DNA of 64,000 bases from Dokdonia sp. (GCA_020630915.1 JAHDIF010000001.1:354786-418785), one strand, 5' to 3'; shown: positions 51,430 to 60,928, numbered from the stretch's first letter. Program-made: numbers and translations. The notes: generated by a model not told the origin, from the letters alone.

Positions 51430-52308
51430 ATGAAACGTTTATTACTAGTGACCCTTCTCATTTGTACAACAACCTTTGTGCAAGGGCAAACACAAACCCA
51501 AACCGTAAACGGTGAGTCTCTAGAACTTCGCACCGATGTAGACGGCACCCTATCCTTACTATGGAATATCTTTGATCAAGAGTATCGCTATTTTATTAAA
51601 AAGAACGGCAACATCACCGAACTTACCAATGAAAAGGATGGCAAGAAATATACAGATAGTTACAAGAACCAGCTAGCGACCCTCACTTCAGACTACCCTG
51701 TAAGTACGGACAACGTAAAACTTACCCTTGCTAGCCTTCGAAAGTTTACAAACGTCTACAATACAAAGGCAAATCCTGATTATGTAACTAATAGTACTGT
51801 GGTAAAACCTAGTTTTAGATTAGGAGGGTTTGCGGGTATCACTAATAGTATTTATACCACTAACCCTACAAATGCGAGTAATACTCAGTTAGGAATTGAT
51901 TTTGAAATTCTAGATACACAGGCACTCCCTCGTCACTCATTTGTAGTGCAGTACAAGCAAACCTTGTCTAGTGATGACTATGATTATAGCGCCACTCAGT
52001 TTTCATTAAATTACAGGTTTAAGTTTATAAAATCTGAGCGTATAGATGTATTTCTAAACACCAAACTAGCAACCTACACAAGTGCTACTACAGGAGATAT
52101 CGAGACTGTTGTAGATGATCAAATTTTTGTGACTGAAGGAGCTTCTGGCGGGAGCTTTCAAGGGCCTTTTCTTTTTGGTCTAGGCGCAGATATTGCTTTG
52201 GGTAATGGCTATTTAATGCTCAATTATCTAGATGTATATTCCTTTTTCTTAGATGATAATGGTGAGTTTCCTGTAGACTTTAGTATAGGTTATAAATTTA
52301 ATCTTTAG
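51430..52308 (+). CDS. putative outer-membrane barrel-like protein, unknown
   Basis: 292 residues from the ATG giving MKRLLLVTLLICTTT, a signal peptide ending near FVQGQ; the upstream frame is not signal-like. Alternating hydrophobic patterns (FVVQYKQTLSS, FSLNYRFKFIKSE, FLNTKLATYTS) and a final aromatic-rich SIGYKFNL suggest an outer-membrane beta-barrel. Lies 34 bp after the GT2 gene on the same strand. No family recognised. Confidence 0.6.
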   Translation: MKRLLLVTLLICTTTFVQGQTQTQTVNGESLELRTDVDGTLSLLWNIFDQEYRYFIKKNGNITELTNEKDGKKYTDSYKNQLATLTSDYPVSTDNVKLTLASLRKFTNVYNTKANPDYVTNSTVVKPSFRLGGFAGITNSIYTTNPTNASNTQLGIDFEILDTQALPRHSFVVQYKQTLSSDDYDYSATQFSLNYRFKFIKSERIDVFLNTKLATYTSATTGDIETVVDDQIFVTEGASGGSFQGPFLFGLGADIALGNGYLMLNYLDVYSFFLDDNGEFPVDFSIGYKFNL

Positions 52309-52784
52309 TCCACTTTAAGCACTAGCGGAATTTTAAATTGAGCCCTCACAGGAATACCTCTTTTTGTAGCAGGTCGCGCTTCTGGTAGCTGCACAACTGC
52401 GTCGTGTATAATCCTTTCCATGCTAGGTAACTCCTCACTAACTTCTGATGAAATACGTAGTGAGTCCAAACAAAATTTCCCTTTTTCATTAATCATGAAA
52501 TCTACCCACACCGTATCGTGAATGGGTTTTGTAACGATTAATGTTTGGTATGCCAGATGACTAGAAAGCGTCTGTTGGATAGTCCCTTCAAAACACTTTT
52601 TATGATCAAGCCTCGTAGCCGTCGTATCGCACGTTTTAAAAGAAGGGTACTCTTCAACTTCATTTAAGGATATGGTTTCCCATTTTTGATGTAAGATTTC
52701 TTGGGTAGACACTTTTTTTGTCTCCCAAGAGGTGCAGGAAGCCATTACAAGCAACAGGAATACTAAACTATATCTAAACCACAT
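52305..52784 (-). CDS. lipoprotein with TonB-C-like domain
   Basis: 159 residues with lipobox VMASC, so a lipoprotein. The C-terminal half (VWVDFMINEKGKFCLDSLRI, LPSMERIIHDAVVQLPEARP, GIPVRAQFKIPLVL) matches the TonB C-terminal fold as used in Bacteroidota regulatory or transducing proteins. Similar to the C-terminus of the M56 protein at 54032. The role may be peptidoglycan or receptor contact. Confidence 0.62.
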   Translation of the reverse strand: MWFRYSLVFLLLVMASCTSWETKKVSTQEILHQKWETISLNEVEEYPSFKTCDTTATRLDHKKCFEGTIQQTLSSHLAYQTLIVTKPIHDTVWVDFMINEKGKFCLDSLRISSEVSEELPSMERIIHDAVVQLPEARPATKRGIPVRAQFKIPLVLKVD

Positions 52785-52843
52785 ACAAAGTAGTAAATAA
52801 TATGGTGAAGATACTTTAATTTAAGAGCTATAGCAAGCCCGTT

Positions 52844-54025
52844 CTAGTTACCATCCTTATCCATAAAAATCTCCCTATTTAAGATTTTTACCCGTTCTTG
52901 GGCGAGTTTTACAGTATAAATATATTTAGGATTATTCTCAAACTTAGAAACAAACTGCTGGTACAAGGTCACCACGGCTTTCTTATCCTTGTAATAATTA
53001 TCTGCGCATATGGCAAGATTATGGTACGCCCCTCCTTGTTCTGGATTTTCTTTAATAGCATTTTGAAATTGCTCTATAGCTTCTGGCCATTGTTTGTGTA
53101 ATCTGTAGGTAGCACCTAAGGTCATATAAACATCATCAAGTGGCAAATCTTTAAAATAAAGGGCTTTCTCACTCGCCTCAATAGCCTTCTCTTTATCTTT
53201 TATATGGTTATATAGTTTTGCAAGTATATGGTAGGTTCCGTAGTGCTCATCATCATATTCTAGTAAGATGTTGTATTGATCTATAGCGAGCTCATACATA
53301 CGCTCTTGGTAATACCCATACCCCAATTTCTCATGTATAAATGCAGACTTTTGACCAAGCGCTACTAATTTTTCAAACCAGTCTACAGCCTCAGTGTAGA
53401 AGCCTCGATTATAAAAATTTTGAGCAAGGAGGTTCATAATCTCAATATTCTCTGGATCTGATTCTAGTGCTTTAAAACAAAGCTTTTCTACTTCGGGGTA
53501 GTCACTTTGTTGTAGGTGATATAGGGCTAGCTGCCCTATTGCTTTGAGATGTGTGGAGTCTAGGGATACCGCTTTCGCGAAAGCGGTTACATACCTCTTT
53601 TCAAACGCTTCTTTACGAATCGCTGTGTCTCTTTTTAACTTACGTAATGCTCTCCCATGTTGATAGTAATACTCTGGGTTATCTGGATACCGCGCTGTTA
53701 GCAACCCAAAAATAGAATCTGCTTGTGCAAATTTATTTCTGGTAAGCAACATTTTACCATACTCAGTGGTGGCAATAGGTTGCTCTTTGTCCATTTTTAA
53801 AGAGATCTGGTATGCCTCTAAAGCTTGCGCCTTATTCCCTAAGCCTTTATAAGCTCGTGCTATCTTAAGGTAATTTGATGCACTTTGAGGGTTTGTTTCA
53901 TATACTTTGAGGGCCTGAGAATAATTGCCCACAGCATACAAACTATCTGCAATAGCAGAAGCCGGAGTTTGCGCTCCGGCTTTGCATATTATAAATAATA
54001 CGATCCCTAATACTAGGTTTTTCAT
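52844..54025 (-). CDS. TPR-repeat protein with signal peptide
   Basis: 393 residues. Signal peptide ending near CKAGAQ. About nine TPR units follow (NYSQALKVYETNPQSASNYL and others). Such proteins scaffold complexes in the periplasm. It is encoded just after the M56 peptidase gene (6-bp gap) and so is probably cotranscribed with the BlaI/BlaR1-like pair. A palindrome copy at 53570 encodes AFAKA. Confidence 0.72.
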   Translation of the reverse strand: MKNLVLGIVLFIICKAGAQTPASAIADSLYAVGNYSQALKVYETNPQSASNYLKIARAYKGLGNKAQALEAYQISLKMDKEQPIATTEYGKMLLTRNKFAQADSIFGLLTARYPDNPEYYYQHGRALRKLKRDTAIRKEAFEKRYVTAFAKAVSLDSTHLKAIGQLALYHLQQSDYPEVEKLCFKALESDPENIEIMNLLAQNFYNRGFYTEAVDWFEKLVALGQKSAFIHEKLGYGYYQERMYELAIDQYNILLEYDDEHYGTYHILAKLYNHIKDKEKAIEASEKALYFKDLPLDDVYMTLGATYRLHKQWPEAIEQFQNAIKENPEQGGAYHNLAICADNYYKDKKAVVTLYQQFVSKFENNPKYIYTVKLAQERVKILNREIFMDKDGN

Positions 54026-54031
54026 AAGTTC

Positions 54032-55504
54032 TTATTCTTGTATTTTAAATGTAATAGGAAGGCTGTATAAAACATCTACTGGCTCTCCATTTTGCTCTCC
54101 AGGTTTCATTTGAGGCAAGGTTTTGATAACTCTTTCTGCTTCTTTCTCCAAACCTGGATGCGAAGCTCTTGATCTTATATTAACGATCTCCCCAGATTTG
54201 TTGATCATAAAAGAAACAAAAATTCTATTTACCCCAGTGAGTCCTAATTCTTGCCCCAAAGAGGTGTTAAAACCACGATTTACGGTCTTCGCAATTTTAT
54301 CTGACATACATTTCTTAAGCTCCTCATTGGTGCTTCCAGAACAGCCTGGATAGGTAGGTACTTTTTCTATTACAGCATAAGGAACAGCGTGAGCATCGTC
54401 AAAGTCTATATATTTTGATTCTCTTTCGTAAAAAGTTTCATCCGAAGTGCTTTTAGTATTTTCCTTTCTAATAGTTTTATTAATCTGATTTTCTAATGCC
54501 GTAAGCTCGCTTAAATCATCGAAGGTAAGATCGTCCTTTTTTGCCTCAAGCTCTAATCTTAAGGCCGTTATCTGACTTTCTAAAGATTCTGTATCACTTA
54601 TACTTTCTTGTGGTAGTTCCTCAGAACAAGCAACATAAAAAAGCATAGCGCATACTACTGGAATTAATAAGACATACTTAAAGCGAGCAAAAGGTGTTGA
54701 TTTTGATTTCTGTAACATAATGATTCGCTTTTTGATGAATGAATGATTAAAAAATGTATTGATGAATGAAATATTTTCTGTCTGGAACACCTGTTCTAAT
54801 AGGTTCTGGTAGTAATTACGTTTATCTAATTGTGCAACAACTTTTGCATCTGCCATATACTCTTGCAACAAAATCATATTTTTTTGATAGGCATATACCA
54901 AGGGATTGAACCAAAACAAAATCCTCTGCATCTCAAAAAAGAGCATATCCAGAGAATGCTTTTCCCGCATATGGATCGCTTCGTGCAAGACGATACCACT
55001 TTGTTGTTTTTTAGACAAATTCTCACCTAAAAACATGGTATTAAAAAAAGAAAAGGCAGTCGTACTGTTGGGTATTATAATGACACGCATTCCATCAATA
55101 TATGTTTTGCTACCTAAGCGCTCTAGTTGCCCTATTTTATAAAGTTTGAACACAAATACCAATAAACTTACAGCAATTCCTACATACCAAATGCTTAACA
55201 GTATCTGAAATAGGTCTAAAGGAGCGTCGCCAGAAACCACTACTTCAGGAAGCATTTCTCCACGTATCAAAAGCTCTTGATATGTATTTCCTAGAAGGAT
55301 TTCTGGCAGTTCAATCCTATAGGTATCAGGAATACTTTGTTGTAATACGGGAATTTTCACAAAAGGAAGCACAAGACTCACTAAAGGTGTTACGAGTAAA
55401 TAAATTCTGTTCCAGGTAAAGAAGGTTTCTTTCTTAAGAAAAACCTCGTAAGCCATAAGAAATAGTAACTGGAAACCGATTATCTCAAGTATATAATGTA
55501 TCAT
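54032..55504 (-). CDS. BlaR1-like M56 metallopeptidase with TonB-C domain
   Basis: 490 residues. Four membrane segments at about 5-22, 33-50, 102-120 and 275-295, with the M56 zinc motif GIVLHEAIHMREKHS (HExxH) on the cytosolic side before the last. The C-terminal third has TonB-C features (FVSFMINKSGEIVNIRSRAS, MKPGEQNGEPVDVLYSLPI). BlaR1-type proteins sense a signal and cleave the BlaI repressor. It overlaps the BlaI-like gene by 4 bp, the standard arrangement. Beta-lactam sensing cannot be assumed. Confidence 0.85.
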   Translation of the reverse strand: MIHYILEIIGFQLLFLMAYEVFLKKETFFTWNRIYLLVTPLVSLVLPFVKIPVLQQSIPDTYRIELPEILLGNTYQELLIRGEMLPEVVVSGDAPLDLFQILLSIWYVGIAVSLLVFVFKLYKIGQLERLGSKTYIDGMRVIIIPNSTTAFSFFNTMFLGENLSKKQQSGIVLHEAIHMREKHSLDMLFFEMQRILFWFNPLVYAYQKNMILLQEYMADAKVVAQLDKRNYYQNLLEQVFQTENISFINTFFNHSFIKKRIIMLQKSKSTPFARFKYVLLIPVVCAMLFYVACSEELPQESISDTESLESQITALRLELEAKKDDLTFDDLSELTALENQINKTIRKENTKSTSDETFYERESKYIDFDDAHAVPYAVIEKVPTYPGCSGSTNEELKKCMSDKIAKTVNRGFNTSLGQELGLTGVNRIFVSFMINKSGEIVNIRSRASHPGLEKEAERVIKTLPQMKPGEQNGEPVDVLYSLPITFKIQE

Positions 55505-55866
55505 TCTTTACCTTCTTTATTAATCTCTTCCATAATCTCCTCCATTTCCGATATACTTACATCATTCTTTTTCACAAAAAAAGACACCATACTTTTAAAT
55601 GAGCCTTGAAAGTATCCGTCCATGATCTTATGTAGCGACTGGCTACTATACTCTGCTTTTGCCACTTTAGGAAAGTATATATGACCCCGCCCTTCTTTTC
55701 TATAATCTACAAATCCTTTGTCTTCTAATATTCGTACAATGGTAGAAACCGTGTTATACGCAGGTTTAGGTTCTGGAAATTGCTCAATAATGGCGGCGAC
55801 TTTTGCTTCCTGTAGCTCCCAGAGTACTTGCATGATATCTTCTTCTGCCTTTGTGAGTTGTTTCAT
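55501..55866 (-). CDS. BlaI/MecI-family repressor
   Basis: 121 residues of the BlaI/MecI/CopY winged-helix type: LTKAEEDIMQVLWELQEAKV, then AYNTVSTIVRILEDKGFVDY as recognition helix, and GRGHIYFPKV. The C-terminal helix dimerises and carries the site usually cut by the BlaR1 partner. It is coupled to the M56 gene. Two ACTAAnnnnTTAGT dyads upstream (55960-55999) are the likely operator. Confidence 0.88.
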   Translation of the reverse strand: MKQLTKAEEDIMQVLWELQEAKVAAIIEQFPEPKPAYNTVSTIVRILEDKGFVDYRKEGRGHIYFPKVAKAEYSSQSLHKIMDGYFQGSFKSMVSFFVKKNDVSISEMEEIMEEINKEGKE

Positions 55867-55913
55867 TTTAGATATTGTTATAAGGCTGTATACAAAACAC
55901 AGACTTGATGAGA

Positions 55914-55937
55914 TTCTGAAACAAGTTCAGAATGACG
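55914..55937. repeat. intergenic hairpin repeat (TTCTGAAACAAGTTCAGAA type)
   Basis: TTCTGAAACAAGTTCAGAA is a relative of the repeat at 30766; TGACG follows. Placed between the BlaI start and its operator. Confidence 0.7.
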
Positions 55938-55959
55938 ATTATTACAATCAGGATATAAA

Positions 55960-55999
55960 TATAACTAAAAAATTAGTTTAAACTAATTTTTTAGTTATA
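55960..55999. promoter_or_regulatory. 40-bp perfect palindrome: probable tandem BlaI operator
   Basis: Bases 55960-55999 form a perfect palindrome centred between 55979 and 55980. It consists of two dyads, ACTAA-AAAA-TTAGT (55964-55977) and ACTAA-TTTT-TTAGT (55982-55995), 18 bp apart. It lies between the divergent BlaI-like and DUF456 genes, so it could control both. Confidence 0.65.
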
Positions 56000-56051
56000 A
56001 AATTGTAACGTTTACGTTCACATGTCGTCTTATACTGTATAAACACTTATA

Positions 56052-56564
56052 ATGATTGATATCTTACTTGTCTTATTAGGGCTTGTACTTATCGTTTTAG
56101 GAATGATCGGGAGCTTTCTTCCTGTATTGCCCGGACCACCCGTAAGTTGGGTAGGTCTCTTACTACTTCATTTTACAAATACAGTACCTGTGAGTATTAC
56201 CTTTTTGGTGGTAACCGGACTTGTTGCGATTGTCATGTTCGTTCTGGATTACATTATACCCGCTGCGGGCACAAAGCGCTTTGGCGGGAGTAAAGCGGGC
56301 GCAATAGGAACCACTATTGGGCTTATCGTTGGTATACTAGCTCCTATCCCTTTTGGTATTTTGATTGGTCCCTTTTTAGGAGCTCTCATTGGTGAAATAG
56401 GGTTCAACAAGTCAGACTCTAAGACTGCTGTAAAAGCCGCAACAGGTTCTGTACTTGGATTTCTTGCCAGTTCTTTTATGAAATTTGTAGTTTGCCTTTC
56501 TTTTCTAGTGTTTTTTGTTGGAAAAGTGATTATGAATGGTACGGCTTTATTACAGATAAATTAG
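56052..56564 (+). CDS. DUF456 family membrane protein
   Basis: 170 residues with four or five membrane segments. FLPVLPGPPVSWVGLLLL and DYIIPAAGTKRFGGSKAGAI match DUF456. The family is conserved in bacteria without a known role. Divergent from the BlaI-like gene. Confidence 0.85.
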   Translation: MIDILLVLLGLVLIVLGMIGSFLPVLPGPPVSWVGLLLLHFTNTVPVSITFLVVTGLVAIVMFVLDYIIPAAGTKRFGGSKAGAIGTTIGLIVGILAPIPFGILIGPFLGALIGEIGFNKSDSKTAVKAATGSVLGFLASSFMKFVVCLSFLVFFVGKVIMNGTALLQIN

Positions 56565-56577
56565 ACACTCTTTTTAT

Positions 56578-56592
56578 GCTTTCGCGAAAGCG
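56578..56592. repeat. TTTCGCGAAA palindrome, intergenic copy
   Basis: GCTTTCGCGAAAGCG, 14 bp after the DUF456 stop codon. No T-run follows, so it is not a terminator. Confidence 0.9.
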
Positions 56593-56644
56593 GTCTATAA
56601 ACATTCACAAACCATAGAGAACGAACAGCGCTCATAGGCCTCCA

Positions 56645-56672
56645 CAAAAAAGCCCCTAGTTTTCTAGAGGCT
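56645..56672 (-). terminator. rho-independent terminator of the OmpA/PD40 protein gene
   Basis: Minus-strand stem AGCCTCTAG / CTAGGGGCT (one G-U pair) with an AAAA loop and a T6 tail, 24 bp after the stop codon at 56696. Confidence 0.75.
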
Positions 56673-56695
56673 CATTATATCGAATAAAATGATCG

Positions 56696-58642
56696 TTACA
56701 TTTTTACAATGATAAACTCAGATCGTCTATTAAGTTGATGCTCTTCTTCAGAACAATCTACACCGTTTGAACACCCATTTACTAGCTGACTCTCACCATA
56801 CCCGCGCCCTGTAAGCCTACTGCTATTGATCCCTTGATCAATAATGTAAGCAATGGTGGATTTATTCCTTTTATCTGACAGCTTCGCATTATAAGCATCT
56901 GGGGCACGGCTATCTGTGTGTGACCTCACGTCTACCAACATGGTAGGATACTCTCTCATTACTGCAATTACTTTTTCTAATTCTAAAGCAGCATCTGGAC
57001 GAATATTAAATCTATCAAAATCAAAATAGATAGGATTTAACTCCAATACCTTTGCAAGGTCATCTCCTACTTCAAAAGGTTTTTTATTAAGCTCTAAGTA
57101 TAGATTATTAGATACAGTTCCAGAAACATCTGGTGTGTTAAATAACTTCTCATCTCCACTATATTCTTCTTTTGAACCTCTAACGATGTATTGACCTTCA
57201 CAACCTGCGGTGTCAAAACTATACTTTCCTTGATCATCTGTTATTGCAGAGTCTACAACATTACTGTCTTTATCTAATAACTCCACTGTAACTCCGCTTA
57301 CGGGCTCGTTAGAATCTTTATCTAAGGTAACTCCATCTGCAATGATTGCACAAATTATTTCTTGGTTAAACTTATAGATATCATCGCTTCCAAGACCTCT
57401 CTTTCTATTAGATGCAAAGTATCCTACAAGAATACTATCCTTCACGATAAAAGAAAAGTCGTCATAAGAACTATTAATAGGCTCTCCTAAGTTTATGATT
57501 TCTTTCTGCGCTCCAGCATTATCATCTGGAGTGGTAACAAAAACATCTAGCCCTCCTAGTCCAGGGTGTCCATCAGATGCAAAGTATAAATTACCCATTT
57601 CACTCATAAATGGAAACGTCTCTCTACCTTCTGTATTAATAGGCTTTTGCATATTTACTGGAGTGCCGTAGCTACCATCTTCTGCAATTTCTACATACCA
57701 TATATCCGAAAGTCCTATTGTACCTTCCATATCTGATGCAAAGTATAGTCTCGTATTATCTTTATTTAATGCTGGATGTGCCGTAGAATATTCGTCACTA
57801 TTAAAAGGCATTTCAACAGGCGTATTCCATTTGCCGTTTTCCTTCACAGACTTGTAAATCTTCAGTTTATTAGTCCCGTTTTTATCCTTTCTGTATTTTC
57901 CGCCATTATAGTTATTACGAGTAAAATATACTGTCTTCCCATCATTTGAAAAGGTAGTAGTACTTTCGTGAAATTTAGAATTCAATTCTCCACTAAAAGG
58001 TTTTGGCTTACTATAAGAACTAGTCGCTTCACCCACAGTAGACTCATATAAGTCTAAAAAGGGTTGGTTGTTCCACTTATGAATACGTTTGGCACCTCCT
58101 CCAGAGTCTCTTGAAGTTGCAAAAATCAATTTTCCCTCATATAACATCGGGGCAAAGTCAGACAATCTAGAATTTATTGCTCTAATATCTTCTAGAGTAT
58201 AGGTGCTCGCTTTATAACCAGCAGTACTTAAATAATCTGGTGATTCTACAAATAAATCTGCTCGGTAATCTTTATTACTTACTTTATTAAAGGCAGTCAT
58301 CATTTCATCTGCTTTATCATAATCTTTCACAGACCTTAGCGATTGAGCATATCTAAAGTAATACTCGGGTAAAGCTTCAGACGGGTAGTTTGTCACTAAT
58401 TTGTCATACCAAGCTACCGCTTCAGTATACTGAGCATTAAAATAATAGGAGTCTGCGATTTTTTTATATAAATCTGCAGATTCAAATCCTTTTTCTACCA
58501 CTTCTAGATATACTTTTCGCGCATCTACGTAGGAGTATTGATCAAACATTTTGTCTGCTTTACTAATCTTTCCAGTTTGTGCTAGTAAAGAAGTAGTCAT
58601 AAAAAATACAACTACGAGGGTAATTTTTGTTAGTGTTTTCAT
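56696..58642 (-). CDS. OmpA-family protein with TPR and PD40 repeats (PorE-like)
   Basis: 648 residues. Signal peptide ending near LLAQ; TPR-like helices (about 25-135); PD40/WD40-like repeats (about 165-410: GKTVYFTRNNYNGGKYRK and LNKDNTRLYFASDMEGT); a carboxypeptidase regulatory-like domain near 435-500; and a C-terminal OmpA domain (YFDFDRFNIRP, VRSHTDSRAPDAYNAKLSDK) binding peptidoglycan. The layout matches PorE-type T9SS-associated proteins. A hairpin lies 14-33 bp upstream of the start. Confidence 0.85.
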   Translation of the reverse strand: MKTLTKITLVVVFFMTTSLLAQTGKISKADKMFDQYSYVDARKVYLEVVEKGFESADLYKKIADSYYFNAQYTEAVAWYDKLVTNYPSEALPEYYFRYAQSLRSVKDYDKADEMMTAFNKVSNKDYRADLFVESPDYLSTAGYKASTYTLEDIRAINSRLSDFAPMLYEGKLIFATSRDSGGGAKRIHKWNNQPFLDLYESTVGEATSSYSKPKPFSGELNSKFHESTTTFSNDGKTVYFTRNNYNGGKYRKDKNGTNKLKIYKSVKENGKWNTPVEMPFNSDEYSTAHPALNKDNTRLYFASDMEGTIGLSDIWYVEIAEDGSYGTPVNMQKPINTEGRETFPFMSEMGNLYFASDGHPGLGGLDVFVTTPDDNAGAQKEIINLGEPINSSYDDFSFIVKDSILVGYFASNRKRGLGSDDIYKFNQEIICAIIADGVTLDKDSNEPVSGVTVELLDKDSNVVDSAITDDQGKYSFDTAGCEGQYIVRGSKEEYSGDEKLFNTPDVSGTVSNNLYLELNKKPFEVGDDLAKVLELNPIYFDFDRFNIRPDAALELEKVIAVMREYPTMLVDVRSHTDSRAPDAYNAKLSDKRNKSTIAYIIDQGINSSRLTGRGYGESQLVNGCSNGVDCSEEEHQLNRRSEFIIVKM

Positions 58643-58655
58643 TTCAAAATTATGT

Positions 58656-58675
58656 TATCGACTTCATCGTCGATA
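58656..58675 (-). promoter_or_regulatory. 5' leader hairpin of the OmpA/PD40 gene
   Basis: TATCGAC and GTCGATA, a perfect 7-bp stem around a 6-base loop, begins 14 bp upstream of the start codon. It may act on ribosome access. The 292-bp gap 58643-58934 otherwise shows no gene or clear repeat. Confidence 0.35.
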
Positions 58676-58934
58676 TATTAGGGGTATACATTAAAAGCTT
58701 AAAAAAAATTAAAAGCAACTATCTCTCTTGTTCAAGAATCTGTTTTCAAATTCCATTATTAGAACGTCAAAAATAATTAAATCGTCACAAGTAACTCTTA
58801 TTCAAATTCATGTGCCAATTAATTCGACCAAAACAATAGTATACTCGATAAAATCATATAAAAGGCCTTAAAACTCGACGTAAGTCACTAAAATAATAGT
58901 AATTTGTGAAAAATAACAAGTAAAAATTAATGAG

Positions 58935-59507
58935 TTATTCTGTTACAAAATGCACATAGCCTCCTAGATGAAGAGGTTCTTTTTTGACTGAAACAGGATC
59001 TTTCAAGTATCCCAGGTAAAAGAATCCTAGGCATTTTTGACCCTCCTCCAGTCTATAAAATTCTCTAAAATAATCCTTAAGACTAGGGCTACTCCAGTAA
59101 CCGCCCAATTCTAATTCTTCAAGTCTCAACCATACATTTTGCACGGCCATAGCGGTAGCAGCAACTTCCTCCCACTCTGGAACTCTTTCCTTAAGGTCTC
59201 GTTGCATACATATGGCTATGACTGCACCAGATTGCAACGGTTTTTGAGCAACTTTTTGATGCTTAAAAGCAGAGAACTTATCTGCTGGAGTAACTTTTTG
59301 ATACGTATCTGCAAGAAAATGAGCAAACTTAGTTTTGACATCTCCAGTGAGCACAATAAAGCGCCACGGGTTTGTTTTTTTATGAGAAGGAGCATAGGTA
59401 GCACTACTAAGTAGATCACTTAGCAATTCCTTAGAGATTTCTTTGTCAATAAATTGATCTGGATAGACAGATCTTCTGGAGGCAATAATATCTTTAATAG
59501 CACTCAT
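58935..59507 (-). CDS. nitroreductase family FMN protein
   Basis: 190 residues. IIASRRSVYPDQF at the start and YAPSHKKTNPWRFIVLTGDV match the FMN-binding nitroreductase family; AVQNVWLRLEELELGGYW and LGYLKDP close the fold. It would reduce nitro or quinone compounds with NAD(P)H. It begins 20 bp after the rseP stop on the same strand. Confidence 0.85.
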   Translation of the reverse strand: MSAIKDIIASRRSVYPDQFIDKEISKELLSDLLSSATYAPSHKKTNPWRFIVLTGDVKTKFAHFLADTYQKVTPADKFSAFKHQKVAQKPLQSGAVIAICMQRDLKERVPEWEEVAATAMAVQNVWLRLEELELGGYWSSPSLKDYFREFYRLEEGQKCLGFFYLGYLKDPVSVKKEPLHLGGYVHFVTE

Positions 59508-59527
59508 CTAGTACTCTTTAACTTTTT

Positions 59528-60847
59528 TTATTCAATAAAACGTTTGATTACATTCCAGATATCATTCCCAAAGATCACTACCATAAGCCCCATAACAATT
59601 ACAAATCCTACAATCTGACCTCGCTCTAGTGTTTTCTCACTAGGCGCTTTTCCAGTGACCATTTCATATAGCAAAAACATTACGTGCCCTCCGTCTAGCG
59701 CAGGGATAGGTAAGATATTTACAAACGCTAGCCATACAGAAAACATGGCAGTAAAGCCCCAGAAAGCATACCAGTCCCAAGTAGGAGACATCATCTCTAC
59801 AATTCCTATAGGACCTTTTACCTTTTTATATCCCTGTATCTTTTTATTAAATATGAGTTTAAACTGTCGCACTTGTTTTGATAAAACATCGAATGTCTTT
59901 GTAAAAGCTACTGGAATGGCATCGAGAACTCCATATTCATCTTTAACTTCGTATCCTGAATCATCAGGACTAAGGCCAAAAATTGTCGCATCCATAGGAA
60001 TAAAAGCATATTTGTGAAATATTGTATCTCCTTGTTTAAATTTAACAGACAGTACATCTCCTCTTCTTTTATTTATTCCTCGAACTATTTCGTGCCAATA
60101 TTCTACCTTCTTCCCATTGACCGAATATATTTCTGCCCCAGGTTTAATTCCCACACCTTCAGCAATACTTCCCTTTCCTATTTCACCCATAATATTTGAG
60201 TACCTAATAGCTATAAAGCGACTTTCTCTATCTAAAATTGATTTTTTTGCTTCATCTGGTAAAGTAACATCTATTTCCTTTCCATCTCTCAAAACTGTTA
60301 TCTCATCTCCTAACAGAACATCGATTTGTGCATCGTCAAAACGGGTTGCAATCTTATCGTCAATCTTAAGAATCTGATCTCCATTTTGCAACCCTAATTG
60401 CTCTCCTACTTCTCCTACGGCAATACCATATTTAAGTCTATCTGCCGGCACATACTCATCTCCATAATACACGAGCATTGCTGCATATATAAACCAAGCT
60501 AATAACACATTTACCGTTACACCGCCTACCATTACGATAAGACGTTGCCAGGCTGGCTTAGAGCGAAATTCCCAATCCTGCGCTGGCTTTGCCATTTGCT
60601 CGGTATCCATACTCTCATCTATCATCCCTGCAATCTTCACATAGCCACCTAGCGGCAACCATCCTACGCCATAAACCGTCTCTCCTATTTTCTTTTTGAA
60701 GAGCGCAAACTTTACGTCAAAAAACAAAAAGAACTTCTCCACCTTAATGCCAAACCATCGGGCAGGTAAAAAATGACCAAACTCGTGTAGCACCACCAGT
60801 ATAGAGATTGACAAAACAAATTGAGATATCTGTATCAATAATTCCAT
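59528..60847 (-). CDS. rseP: RIP metalloprotease RseP (site-2 protease)
   Basis: 439 residues. Zinc motif VVLHEFGHFLPARWFG (His21, Glu22, His25), two PDZ-like domains, and NILPIPALDGGHVMF with the third ligand Asp near the C-terminus; about four membrane segments. It cleaves anti-sigma factors or signal peptides in the membrane. A perfect -7 box lies 28 bp upstream of the start. Confidence 0.92.
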   Translation of the reverse strand: MELLIQISQFVLSISILVVLHEFGHFLPARWFGIKVEKFFLFFDVKFALFKKKIGETVYGVGWLPLGGYVKIAGMIDESMDTEQMAKPAQDWEFRSKPAWQRLIVMVGGVTVNVLLAWFIYAAMLVYYGDEYVPADRLKYGIAVGEVGEQLGLQNGDQILKIDDKIATRFDDAQIDVLLGDEITVLRDGKEIDVTLPDEAKKSILDRESRFIAIRYSNIMGEIGKGSIAEGVGIKPGAEIYSVNGKKVEYWHEIVRGINKRRGDVLSVKFKQGDTIFHKYAFIPMDATIFGLSPDDSGYEVKDEYGVLDAIPVAFTKTFDVLSKQVRQFKLIFNKKIQGYKKVKGPIGIVEMMSPTWDWYAFWGFTAMFSVWLAFVNILPIPALDGGHVMFLLYEMVTGKAPSEKTLERGQIVGFVIVMGLMVVIFGNDIWNVIKRFIE

Positions 60848-60874
60848 AAAATCTTAATCCTAATTAGAAAGGCA

Positions 60875-60882
60875 CAAAAGTA
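60875..60882 (-). promoter_or_regulatory. -7 promoter box (TACTTTTG) of rseP
   Basis: Minus-strand TACTTTTG is an exact TAnnTTTG match, 27 bp upstream of the rseP start. No -33 TTG at a good distance. Confidence 0.4.
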
Positions 60883-60912
60883 ACCTTTTGAAGCGGTTTA
60901 TGCTAGTGTTTA

Positions 60913-60928
60913 CGCTTTCGCGAAAGCG
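60913..60928. repeat. TTTCGCGAAA palindrome, intergenic copy
   Basis: CGCTTTCGCGAAAGCG extended by TA on both sides (20 bp in all), between the divergent rseP and SCO genes. Confidence 0.9.

Noticed and set aside
55960-55999. The 40-bp palindrome as a bidirectional terminator
   Set aside because: It lies upstream of both divergent genes rather than between convergent ends, so an operator is more likely.
56578-56592. TTTCGCGAAA palindrome as terminator of the DUF456 gene
   Set aside because: There is no T-run, and identical copies sit within genes and upstream of starts.
58645-58652. TAATTTTG as promoter of the OmpA/PD40 gene
   Set aside because: It lies only 2 bp from the start codon, so transcription would begin inside the gene.
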